Source: Neostapfia colusana
Lineage: Eukaryota; Streptophyta; Magnoliopsida; Poales; Poaceae
Reading direction: 5' to 3'
Length of the DNA stretch: 64,000 bases
NCBI GenBank assembly: GCA_030760725.1
Contig: JASWHV010000013.1
Span: 36,242,699 to 36,306,698 of the forward strand
The translations under genes and the position numbers were made by a program. Positions 1-10,452 of the stretch are shown here, in pieces (the stretch's first letter is position 1; each line of letters opens with the position of its first letter). The notes below the pieces were generated by a model, which did no database searches, had not been told where the DNA came from, and was given only the letters and a program-made list of their open reading frames with translations.

Positions 1-336
1 TACATGTTAAAATTTTTCTGATTGAAAGAGGGACTTGATTGTTAATGATTTGCTGTAGTTTAGAGCTAATTAAAGTTCCTTTCAACCTTGGGCAAAGTAC
101 ATGAGAGAAATGTGTTTCTTGTTTGATTGCGGCTCTCTCATGTGTCTTAGCGTAAGGTTCTCCACAACCTGCTGCTAAAACTTGAAAGTAAGGTTCTACT
201 AAATAGGCGAGTCCTTGCAAATAATTTTTACCTCATGTAACCCATCACCCCTCATGTAGAAGTTCCATGTTTAGGTGAAGACGGGTCAGACTTGCTGAGC
301 CTTCGTGCTCACTGCTTGTGTTTGAAGCTTTTGCAG

Positions 337-425
337 GGTTCTATGAGGAAGGGACTCCCGAAGAGGAGACGGAACCCCAAGAGGGGAACCCCGTCGAGTG
401 GGAGTCGTGCACGCCGCAGAGTTAG
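337..425 (+). other. LTR mini-exon 2 (acidic segment), 5' LTR of A
   Basis: The exon-like segment is preceded by a T-rich tract ending in GCAG. It encodes an acidic stretch (YEEGTPEEE, then VEWES) and stops at TAG 423-425. It is 89 nt long, the same as the copies in the 3' LTR of A, in B, in solo LTR F and in fragment J. Its partner exon lies left of the window. See 10453-11717 for the complete pair. Confidence 0.55.
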
Positions 426-546
426 TGTGCGTGTGTGCTAGCAAGGACACGTTCAAGGGCTGAACGTGAACTTGATGCGTAGTTTACGCCCGTGAGTGTA
501 GAATGAACTTATTTTGATGTAAACATGTTCATAAACATGTTTATGT

Positions 547-552
547 AATAAA
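547..552 (+). terminator. Poly(A) signal in the 5' LTR of A
   Basis: AATAAA lies about 120 bases after the mini-exon stop and about 100 bases before the LTR end. The counterpart in the 3' LTR is at 11839-11844 and the one in B is at 18885-18890 on the minus strand. In the 3' LTR this would mark the end of the R region. Confidence 0.5.
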
Positions 553-657
553 ATTTCGCTTCCGCTTTGGACCTTTGACGTATGTTATATGGTGTTGTGC
601 AACGCAGCACTCCTCAGCGTGATCCTGGCTCGACAAGACCTTGAAGTCGTGTCAGCG

Positions 658-672
658 TGGTATCAGAGCTCG
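658..672 (+). promoter_or_regulatory. Primer binding site of A (initiator Met tRNA)
   Basis: TGGTATCAGAGC begins three bases after the LTR terminus. This is the usual plant LTR-retrotransposon site complementary to the 3' end of initiator methionine tRNA, which primes minus-strand DNA synthesis. Confidence 0.92.
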
Positions 673-2120
673 CTTGAGGTTTAACGCACTACAAAGGTCA
701 TCTTTTTCAAAAATCCAGTGAGGAACGAGTTAGTAGCCCATATAAGAATGTTATTAGCATATAGAAAGTGGCATACTAACCTATTTGTTTATGTCGGAAA
801 ATCGTGTATATCGGGACGTTTATGTCTTGGGGGGTACACGTAAGTGCTGTCCACCAGTGCGCACGAGCTGAAGGGTGGAGCCCCACGGGTGGCAGGTAAC
901 CCGACCCTCTTTGATATCCTCTGCGACTCTTCAATGTCGTTTGGGGTATTCGAGAACCTTCTGTCCCTGGTGTGCCTAGTGCAACTTGGGAGACCCCGTC
1001 ACGTGGTCTGAAACGTGAACACGTAACTCAAGGCATGTTTGGCTTGAGAACATCCGGGCGAGTGATGACGGCCGGGTGTACGAACTGTATGGATTCCGGG
1101 CTCGGTGTGCAGCCGAGTCTGACGATTGTTTGAGTTTCTGCAGGTAGCCTGACCACGAAACGGTAGACGTGTAGCATCCGTGTGCGAGTGACGTTTAGTG
1201 CCAATGAATTAACGAAGCCGGCTAACTCCGGTATACGTTTTTCTTTGTGAGGACGTAGTACCGACATGCTCTGGTGACACATCGACGTCACACCCAATTA
1301 AATGAACAACTTCATTGTAAAAACTTGAAGGTTTTGATCCAAAACAGTAAAACTTTGCTGTAACCTCTTCCCTTAATCAGGATATTCAAAGTAAACAAGC
1401 TTTCAACTTATAGGTTGTTAAGGACAGAGCACACTGTTTTCAGCTGAATCAAGGCTGAAGTTAATCAGAGGTTAGAGGTTGAGTTCTTTCGAGGTTGGGG
1501 TCATACGATACATTTCTGGAAAGCTTTGGAAGAGATTTACAACTTTTCTGTTGAGGTCCAGAGGTGTTTCATCACTTAACCAATCGAAAAATGCAGTAGA
1601 GTTGAAACTGTCCAGAAAACAGGACAGAGCAAAGACTCTCTGTAAACTCTCTGTAAATTGAGCATAACTTCCTGCATAAAAATCCAAAAATAGAAAATGA
1701 GGTAGTTCTGGAAATCTTGTGAGATAGGTTACAACTTTGTAACAGAAAGTTTTGTCAGAATAGGAACATAATTAACTGGAATTCTTGGATCAAATCAGTA
1801 CCTAAAGCAGGGAGGTGCTGTCCAATTGTTTCCAGAAATTCTGTTAACCTAGACGTCTCATAACTTTTGAACCAGGACAGATCTTAGGACAAGCAAATAC
1901 TTTGATGTTGAGCTCCATAATTGGTTTTGCCTTTAACATGGCCTAAATCAGGTTGAAATGGAAACTGGTCAGGGCTGTCAACAGCAGATCAGCAGTCAAA
2001 TTTGTTTAAAATTCGAACTATGTTTCCAAGTTTTATGGGTTCAATGACATGTCTTATGTTATAACTCAATGGTTTACTGTTTAAATAAATATCTGACATT
2101 TCTCAAATATATTTTCACAG
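673..2120 (+). other. Untranslated leader of A
   Basis: This is a 1.45 kb leader without a believable gene. It holds a splice-donor-like CAG|GTAG at 1141-1147 that is also found in B and, in a different family, in G. Another donor-like CAG|GTAAC lies at 893-900. The region ends in a pyrimidine-rich tract with CAG directly before the ORF0 start. Short antisense ORFs here (for example 1472-1687) recur in B only because the two leaders are homologous. Confidence 0.6.
1141..1147 (+). promoter_or_regulatory. Candidate 5' splice donor in the leader of A
   Basis: CAG|GTAGC is followed by a tract (GTGTGCGAGTGAC) that recurs downstream of a CAG|GTAC in the G leader (41092-41098). The B leader has the same CAG|GTA on the minus strand at 18289-18294. 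A donor here could be joined to the acceptors before ORF0 and gag. Splicing is inferred. Confidence 0.4.
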
Positions 2121-3065
2121 ATGACAGCAGATAAACAGTTGGAGAACGGGTGGGTGGTGTCCCACTGTTCTCACCGTAGCGGCTACCCGGAAGCATTGTG
2201 GCAAATGCTCCAATATTTCGGGTACAACCAGATGACGCAGTACTTCGCCAAGGAAGAAGGCTAAGAGGGGAACAAGACGTGGATAATACATGTTGAAGTC
2301 CCTACAGGACCTACGCCACCCGGTTGGGTGCCGTTCACCGTCACGGTGAGAGGAAGACAACCGGAAGGGATGTGGCAAGTGGCAGCCCGTGACACCATGT
2401 CACGTTTCTGCCAACTACACGTGCAAGCTATGGAGGGCACTCCATATGCGCTCATTCCGGTGGAGGGACGGGCTCAGCAGGTGTGGGAAGAGAGGTACCT
2501 GGAGGCAACAGATCCGGGTTGCCCAAGGTACAACCCCGCGGAGGCAAACCTTAGCCTCCAGATGAGGGCGGGAAACGCCGTGATGAACAGCCAAGCTGTT
2601 CATACGGAGCATCTCGCCACAAAGCTCAAGGAGAGCACAAGCCGTGGGGATCATTTCGAGAGTGCTCACAGCGCACTCCGCAATGTGCTCCTTCCGACGA
2701 TCAAGCGACTGAATGAACAACACAATCAGTTGCATCGTCTGAAGAAGGCAAAGAAGAAGAGCTGTGTTGACATCGCGGCGTTGCAAGAACTGGTACAGAA
2801 TCTGACCCAGCAGAACGAGGAACTTACTCAAGAGCGGGACGACGCTATTGAGGAAGGGCAAGGCTGGGAAGAAGATTATAACCAAGCCATGGACGAGGTG
2901 CATGCATTGCAGGACCTCGTAACTCCGGTGTTAGGCGTACCGGTGGTCTTGGGCCTTCCAGCAATGGGAGAACCCGTGATGGGAGAAGAGGTGGTAGATC
3001 CAGAGCCACCAGCAGAGGTACCGGAAGAGGACGACCCGCAGGAGGTCGAGTTCTACTCCGATTAG
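2121..3065 (+). pseudogene. ORF0 of A, pre-gag protein (314 codons, one stop)
   Basis: An extra ORF lies between leader and gag. The start is ATG 2121, directly after TTTTCACAG. The frame runs 315 codons including the stop at 3063-3065 but has a TAA at 2262-2264 (codon 48), where B has GAG. The first ~120 residues form a basic domain with conserved Trp and Arg (TVTVRGRQPEGMWQ, then AMEGTPYAL). About residues 180-260 look like a coiled coil, rich in Leu, Gln, Glu and Lys and including a KKAKKK patch. The last 50 residues are acidic and proline-rich. I recall similar pre-gag ORFs from rice gypsy elements of the RIRE3/RIRE8 type (memory, not searched). The function is unknown. The copy in B has exactly the same length. 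Confidence 0.75.
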
Positions 3066-3336
3066 GGGGTTACAGTTGCCATGTAGAGCAGCTAGGGTAG
3101 TGTAGCCCAAATTTTGTAATCGGTGACATGTCGTGTAGACAGTAGCGTATGTATAGGTAGTGACGACATGAGCACGACTTCTCGGAGACCCGAGAATAAT
3201 GTATCTTGTATAAAGTTTATGCTTTATCAATATATGTGAATGTTGTGCAAATTAATCATGTGTCACTTCCATACCTACTGTTACATATGGAATTTAAGTA
3301 AGACATGTGCTAATCGCTGCTGTTTTGAATTTCAGA
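3066..3336 (+). other. ORF0-gag spacer of A
   Basis: This 270-base spacer has no gene. Its end is pyrimidine-rich and carries TTTCAG one base before the original gag start, as in B, so it resembles the 3' end of an intron. Confidence 0.5.
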
Positions 3337-4590
3337 ATAACGCGTACTCGTGCCAACCCTGATGTTGGGGGTACTAGCCAAGGGGGAGAGACGTCCCAAC
3401 AGCCTCCCGAGGACTCGTCGGGACAGCAGCAGCAACAGCAGCAACAGCAACAGCAAACACCGCCACCGCCACTGCCAACAGTTACGTTGGCTGACATCGT
3501 CGCGGCAATGGCGGGTTCACATCAGCAGCACACGGAGTTGCTGCAGACTCTAATCGCAAATACGTCTCACCCAGAGAGACGTCAAGACCGTGAGGAGCGA
3601 CAACAGAGCTCCTACTCCGACTTCCTGGCGACTCATCCCCCTGTATTCTCAAGGGCGGATAAACCTATTGACGTGGACAACTGGCTCCGCGCCATAGAGA
3701 TGAAGTTCGGGCTGCTCCAGATAAGTTCACGGTCCAGCAGCTCCAAGGATCCGTGAGCGCGTGGTGGGCCAACTTCTGTGCTTCACAGCCCACCGACCGA
3801 GTGATCACCTGGACGGAGTTCCGGACGGCCTTCAGGGCCTACCACATACCGCCAGGCTTGATGAAGAGGAAGACGCAGGAGTTTCTACACCTGCAGCCAG
3901 GGAGCCAGAACGCGCTGGAATACTCCAGGGCGTCCAACAATCTCGCGCTATACGCGTCGTATCACGCAGATACCGACGAGAAGCGGCGAGACTACTTCTA
4001 CCAGGGGCTTAACCCGCTCCTGAAGGACAAGTTGGCGATGTTCAATCGCGACAGCCTCAACGACATCATTAATGCTGCAATTGTTCAGGAGGACTCCGGC
4101 AAGGAGTTAGCGGCGGCGGAGAGAAAGCGAAGCGTGCCGCAGAGCAGAGGAGAAGGAGGCAGTCCTTCTCAGAAGTTTCGGATGGTGAATCGCCCACCAT
4201 CAGGTCCACGCTGGCAGCCACCACAGCGGTCGATGCCGTTCCGCAGTCGGCCGTACTCTTCACCGGCATTCAGGCCGGCACTGCCAGTACCACCTCCGCA
4301 ACAACAGCAACAGCGGGCGATGCCGCGTGCGTATGCACCTCAGCAGCGCATGCCGGGCTTTCGTCCCCCGAGCACTACACCAGCAGCGGCCACATGTTAA
4401 AAGTGTGGTCGTCCAGGACACTTCGCGAGCAGTTGCCCGGAGAGGCAAGGCAGCGGAGTGGCACCACAGTTTCCGGGGAGAAATCAACCCCGGAACCCTA
4501 CTAATGCGCAGCGTGCAAACCCTAGGCCCGGCACCGTCCACCAGCTTGCCATAGAGGACGTGCCGGAGGGTGAGCCAATCCTTGCGGGTA
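3337..4590 (+). pseudogene. gag of A (capsid and zinc knuckle), broken
   Basis: Gag packages the element RNA into a cytoplasmic particle. The reading starts ITRTRANPD at 3337, where the start codon is ATA; B has ATG at the same place. After a poly-Gln run (11 codons, about 3424-3456) and a proline stretch comes the capsid domain (SDFLATHPPVF, WLRAIEMKF, then AWWANF, TWTEFRTAF). A deletion of about 17-20 bases near 3725-3735, relative to B, shifts the frame. The second part (3753-4400) ends in a Pro/Gln-rich linker. A TAA at 4398-4400 replaces the second residue of the CX2CX4HX4C zinc knuckle, where B has TAC. The frame then continues unbroken into protease, so gag and pol are a single ORF. 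Confidence 0.85.
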
Positions 4591-6242
4591 TGTTCCAACT
4601 CCACCAGCATCCCTCTATAGTACTATTTGATTCAGGCGCCACACATAGCTTCATTAGCCAAGCTTTTATTGATAAATATAGCTTGCAAATGCTACCCACC
4701 GATAGTCCTTATCTGATCTGTTCACCGGGTGGGAAAATTTCAGCAAGCATGATGGTCCCAAAGGCGCCATTGTGCTTAGAGGGTAGAGTCTACCCTACGT
4801 CTCTCATAATCCTAGAGGGACAAAAGGTCGATGTCATTCTAGGGATGTCGTGGTTAACCCGCCATGGCGCTGTTTTAGACACCATCCTCCGCATCGTGCA
4901 TTTGAATTCAGAAGTGCACGAATCTCATTATTTATTTCTGGACAGTCCAGAAATAAGACTTCCAAGTGTCTATCAAGCCACCACTATCAGATTGGAAGAT
5001 ATTCCAGTGGTCCGAGAGTTCCCTGATGTATTCCCGGACAATTTGCCGGTGATGCCACTCGATAGAGAGGTGGAGTTCAAGATTGAACTTGCACCAGGAA
5101 CCAAGCCAATATCCCGAAGGCCGTACAAGATGGCGCCCAAGGAGTTGGCTGAACTGAAGACTCAGCTCACGGACCTCCTGGAAAAGGGTTTCATTAGGCC
5201 GAGCTCCTCGCCATGGGGCTGTTCGACATTATTTGTCAAGAAGAAGGATGAGACGTTACGGCTTTGCATCGACTATCGTCCATTAAATGCCGTAACCATC
5301 AAGAACAAGTACCCGTTGCCACGGATCGACATGTTGTTTGATCAGTTGGTCGAAGCAAAGATCTTTTCCAAGATGGACTTAAGATCCGGGTACCATCAGA
5401 CTAAGATAAGGGCGGAGGACATTCCAAAGACAGCTTTCTCAACGAGGTACGGACTTTATGAGTACCTGGTCATGTCCTTCGGCCTCACCAATGCTCCAGC
5501 TCACTTCATGTACTTGATGAACTCGGTATTCATGCCGGAGCTGGACAAGTTTGTCGTGATCTTCATCGACGACATCCTGGTATATTCCAAGTCGGAGGAA
5601 GATCACAAGAAGCATCTGCGTATAGTCTTGCAACGGCTGCGGGATCACAAGCTATACGCGAAATTCAGCAAATGCGAGTTCTGGATATCACAAGTGCCTT
5701 TCCTCGGGCATATCATCTCAGCGGAGGGTATCGCTGTAGACCCGAGCAAGATCACTCAAGTGCTGAATTGGAAATCCCCGAGGACTGTTCACGAGGTACG
5801 GAGTTTCCTCGGACTCGCGGGATATTATCGGAGGTTCATTCCGAACTTCTCGAAGATTGCCAAGCCTATGACGGAGCTGCTGAAGAAGGCTACCAAATAT
5901 GTTTGGGGTCCAGCATGTGAAGCAGCATTCAAGGCTTTAGTCAAGCACCTGACATCAGCACCGGTTTTGGCGCAGCCAGACACTACAAAGCCGTTCGATG
6001 TGTACTGCGATGCATCCAGCATTGGGCTCGGATGTGTGCTGATGCAAGACCGAAGAGTGGTCGCGTATAGATCACGGCAGCTTAGAAACCATGAGCAGAA
6101 TTATCCAACTCACGACATGGAGCTCGCTGCCGTGGTACTTGCACTAAAAATGTGGAGGCACTACCTACTCGGTAACCTCGTACATTTGTATACCGACCAC
6201 AAAAGCCTCAAGTACATATTCACTCAGAAGGAGCTGAAATGA
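4591..6242 (+). pseudogene. Protease, reverse transcriptase and RNase H of A
   Basis: This is the longest open stretch of A, about 550 codons in frame with the second half of gag. The protease active site DSGATHS is intact, with Asp at 4629-4631. RT follows with RRPYKMAP, the PSSSPWG and KKKDETLRLCIDYRPLN motifs, GLTNAPAHF, and the catalytic FIDD at 5562-5573. RNase H begins at VYCDAS near 5999. A one-base loss near 6238, where B reads GAACATG and A reads GAAATG, ends the frame. The linking region resumes at 6263 in another frame (KDYEIEIHYHPGKAN). RT and RNase H motifs look intact, but the protein cannot be continuous with integrase. Confidence 0.88.
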
Positions 6243-7828
6243 GGCAATGAAGATGGTTATAATTGATAAAGGATTACGAGATAGAGATCCATTATCATCC
6301 GGGCAAGGCAAACATAGTGGCAGATGCGCTGAGCCGCAAGTCACACGTCAACAATCTGACCATCACACCGTTGCAAGAGAGCAAACCACCACTACATGTG
6401 ATTCCACACGGAGCTCTCTACAACCTAGCTTTAATCTCCAGCATCCGTGAAGAGATAGCGTCAGCCCAGAAGAATGACAAGGGCATGTCACATTTGCAGA
6501 GACGTGTAGACACGGGGAGCTGAAATGTTTCCGGAAGGATGGGAATGGCGTCCTATGGTTCAAGGACCAGATCGTCGTACCCCATAACCCGGAATTACGG
6601 AAGAAAATCTTTGATGAGGCTCACTTGTCAAAGTTTTCTATTCACCCCGGCAGCAACAAAATGTATCAAGAACTCAGAAGCAAGTTTTGATAGACACGGA
6701 TGAAGCGGGAGACTGCAAAATACGTGTCCGAGTGTGATACATGTCGAAGGGTGAAGGCAGACCATATGCGGAAACCGGGACTGCTGCAACCACTGGGCAT
6801 TCCTGCCTGGAAGTGGGAGGACGTGAGCATGGATTTCATCATCGGTTTACCCACCACCTTGCAGAAACATGATTCTGTGTGGGTGATCGTCGATCGGCTC
6901 ACCAAAGTTGCCCATTTCATCCCGGTTAACACCAACTACAACGCCAAGAAGTACGCTGAACTATACATCTCACGGGTCCTATGCTTGTACGGCGTACCCT
7001 GTACCATCATATCGGATCGGGGCACTTTATTTGTGTCCCATTTTTGGGAGCAGCTGCACGCTGCCTTGGGGACGAAGCTGATCTGTAGTTCAGCCTACCA
7101 CCCGCAGACGGACGGGCAAACGGAGCGGGTAAATCAGATCCTAGAAGACATGCTACGAGCTTGTGCTATCAACCACGGCAAGAATTGGGATGATCACTTG
7201 CCGCTAGCTGAGTTCTCGTACAATAATGGGTACCAAGCCAGCATCAAGATGGCGCCTTATGAGGCGCTATACGGAAGGAAGTGCCGCACACCACTGAATT
7301 GGTGTGTCTGGCGAAAGGGTTACCTTCGGGATTGACCTTGTCAACAACGTGGAAGAAACAGTATGCGGACCGGAGAAGACGCCCATTACAATTCGAAGTA
7401 GGAGATCACGTATATGGACGTGTATCTCCAATGAAGGGCGTAAACAGATCTGGGGTGAGAGGAAAGTTGGCACCCCGATTCATCGGTCCATTCCAGATTA
7501 CCGAAAGATGTAGATCAGTGGCATACCGGCTGAAATTACCAGAAGCACTTTCCGGTGTGGACGACATATTTCACATTTCCCAGCTGAGGAAGTGTCTCAA
7601 GCTATCAACTACCGTTCAGCTGGAAGATATTGAAGAACTGCAACCAAATCTCACCTATCGGAAGGAACCGGTGCAGATTATTGATGAAAAGGCCCGAACC
7701 ACACGCAACCGGATGTTGTATTCTACAAGGTTCTATGGAGTAATCACTCCATGGATGAAGCGACATGGGAGAGCGAAGGATTCCTTCGCGCTAACTACCC
7801 CAACTTTTTCACGTCGCATATCCGGTAA
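6243..7828 (+). pseudogene. Integrase and chromodomain-like tail of A, broken
   Basis: Integrase would insert the cDNA, and a C-terminal chromodomain in this group is thought to steer integration to heterochromatin. Visible parts are the HHCC zinc domain (HPGSNKMYQELRSKF, CDTCRRVKADH, about 6640-6765), the catalytic core (MDFIIGLP near 6831, VIVDRLTKVAHF, SDRGTLF, HPQTDGQTERVNQ near 7099-7137) and the tail (PRFIGPFQI, DIFHISQLRKCL, then DEATWESE near 7755-7775). Damage includes a frameshift near 6520, TGATAG at 6688-6693 where B has two Trp codons, a frameshift near 7310 and an internal deletion near 7350. The natural stop is TAA at 7826-7828. Confidence 0.85.
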
Positions 7829-7862
7829 TTTTCCACCGTCCTCTCTCTCATTTTCACCTTAT

Positions 7863-7897
7863 AATCTCGGGACGAGATTCTTTTAAGACCGGAGGAA
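7863..7897 (+). promoter_or_regulatory. Hairpin and polypurine tract of A
   Basis: AATCTCG-GGA-CGAGATT (7863-7879) is a perfect 7-bp stem with a 3-base loop. It is followed by TTCTTTTAAG and the purine tract ending in GGAGGAA at 7897, one base before the LTR. The purine tract primes plus-strand DNA synthesis. The hairpin recurs in G, D and H. Confidence 0.7.
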
Positions 7898-10452
7898 TGT
7901 AAGGGCCTCAGTTTTTGACACCTACTTGAAGTGTTCATCACCACACCACACACCTCATTTGAAGTAAGTTGATGAATACAAATGAAGAGCAAGTAACCAC
8001 CATCAACATGCTCATTAGAGAACAAACTCACATAATGCAAAAGTGGTATTTCCCACATGTGATATAGGTGGGCTGGACATATGAAAACTTCTACACATTG
8101 CTAAGGATGTACATGCCATGTTTCACCCAAATTCAAAACCTCTTTGAGGTCATTTTGGGTATAGTTAGAAAGAGGGCAGTTTGGAACCATATTCAAATTC
8201 AAACTGTTTTTATCCCATGAATTTAAAAGTGGGAGGCTGATTCTAATTCATCACATTTTTGTGAGCTCACACACCAATTTTCACTCCATTTGGAGTTGAT
8301 CTTAACATGAGCTAAGTGGGATAAATTCAAACTTTATTTGAATTCAAAACTGAACTTGTGCTGAAATTCATTCAAACCAAACCCAATTTGAATTCTGATC
8401 AATTCAAATGGCTCATAGGTGAATAATTTGAATCACCATGGGTATTTTGGGGCTCACTGTTTACAACAGTGATTAGGAGTAAATTTCAGAGGTTAAAATT
8501 GGAAGTGGGACCCACATGTCAGCCACTACTCCAACTAAGACCGACTGAAAACCCAGCTCGGGTTCTTGCGCCGGACTGAGCAGCTGCCACGGCGAAGAGG
8601 CGACCGGGACACCACCTGCTTGCCGCCCCGACGTGCTGAACCGCCTCACAGCCTCCTTATCTACGCCACCGCCCTGATCGGAGCGATCACCGCACATTCT
8701 GCTGCTTCGTCGCATCAGAACCGCGCCATCGCTGCCGATCACTCGGAGCTGATCAGGAAAGCTTGATCACCACCTCTCCGTCCCCTCCAGAGCCACGGCA
8801 AGGTACTAGAAACCTTCCTCCTTCTTCCCCGCTGCTAGAATTCAGCTGAAACCGGTCGATCTCGGCTATACCGAGAGTTCAATCCGGTGACCTAACGCCG
8901 CCGCACTTCGGGCTCCCGTGGACAGCCCAACCGGGGCGTTGTCACGCCCGAGCCAAGGAACCCTTGGACGTGCTGGTGACCGGTGCTGCTCACCCCCGAG
9001 CCACAGCCCGAGTGTTTGCTCACCGGCGGCGAATTTCCAGTTTTCCCCTTTCTGTGTGCAGAATGACCTTCGGGTGCAGTTCCGTCAAATTCGTACTCTA
9101 GAAAGGATTAGAGGGCCTCAATCCGATCTCACACAAACTAGACACGGCAACGCACAAGTTGCCTTCACAACCTTTGGCCGGAGGACCTCTGTACCCTGCG
9201 TAATTCGAAGTTTCCCGACGGCGGAACAAACGGGAGGCATCGGGCGCACGGTGAGGACCTACATCGGGCCTCCCCCGAGCTGCCTCAATCTCATGTCGAC
9301 CTTCCCTGAGGTCCCCTGATGCTTCTTGACCGGTTGCTCGAGTAGTTGAGGTGCTAGGGGAGTCAGCCGACTCAGCCGAAGTTTTTCCGAGGCGGCGGCT
9401 CGTCGCCGACCATGCACCGGCCGTTGTCATGACGAGCCGACCCCAGAATCCTGTTCCCCGTGTGAAAGTAGGCAGGGGCGGCCAAGATCGTGAAGTTTGA
9501 AGCTCCACAGAAGCTGCCGGCGAGCTCTCCGGCGAGGTCCCTCGGCGGCGGAGCGCGGGCGGCGAGAGGTTGACGAAGGGGGTGGACCCCAGCTGTCAGC
9601 GGGAGATATTTTGAATCGGGATCGGGCTGCAGCCAGGATTGGGTGTGCTGGCGCGCAAAAACCTTGTGGGCCGCCGTGTGCTGTCGCCTCGGCGCTCAAC
9701 ACGTGTCCCTGCGGGCCCCGGCAGATTTAAACTTTTCCCCCGATTTTCAGATTCCATTCAAACTTCAAATCCTCATAACTTTGGGTAGAAAGCTCCAAGT
9801 CGAGTGAACCAAATTTTGTTGGATTCTGATCTCTGAGCACTTTCCAGCAAATCAAGTTTCACTTCATGAAAATCCTTATTTCTCCAGAATTAATTCCTCA
9901 AAATTTAAACTGTTAGGAATTTTAACTGGAGAATCCTTTGGAGAAAAATCCTGAAAATTTGCTGGGATGTTCACCATAATATCCATGAACTACCATAAAA
10001 AATTCAGATCCAATTGAGCTCATTTGATCCACCTAATGGTGTGATTAGTGAAACTGTTCCAGAGAAAATAGAAAATGTTCAGAAACATTTTCAGAATTTT
10101 CTCTGAAATTGTTTAGCTCATATCTTTAGCAAGGAACCTTCAAATTAAGTGAGACCAACTCCATTAGAACCCTCTGAAAATCTAGTTTTCAGAAAGTCAT
10201 AGTTTGTTTCATGAAAATACTTAGAACACCCTAAAAGCCTTCAATTAAGGTCAAGTATATGATTAATTGTGGAGGGCTCAAATGAGCTTTACTGCAACTA
10301 AAACTTGACCAAGTCTCTGTTTAGATTGTAACCAAGCCATAGTAAAAGTTTCACAGTCATTGGGCTTGTCTAGTAAGAGTTATAGACTTCACAAGTTTAA
10401 AAGTTAATACAACTACATTTGAATTAATACATGTATTGCTTCTATCATGTAG

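Larger units (their letters stand above)
1..654 (+). repeat. 5' LTR of element A, 3' portion only
   Basis: This aligns nearly base for base with 11293-11946. It ends in TGTCA, followed by a 3-base spacer and the primer site. It holds the second LTR mini-exon (337-425), an AATAAA signal at 547-552 and a decayed copy of the terminal hairpin near 591-611. The LTR start lies outside the window. Confidence 0.93.

Noticed and set aside
658..675. Possible tRNA gene at the TGGTATCAGAGC sites
   Set aside because: Only the short complement of a tRNA 3' end is present. No cloverleaf surrounds it. It is the primer binding site.
1472..1687. Antisense ORF in the A leader, also seen in B (17749-17964)
   Set aside because: The two copies match because the leaders are recent homologues. 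It is antisense, short, and not kept as a frame in the G leader.
9098..9730. Overlapping ORFs on both strands in the GC-rich island of the A LTR
   Set aside because: The region is GC-rich with few stops. The ORFs are not kept in the B LTR at 21000-22270 as the same protein, and no domain is recognisable.
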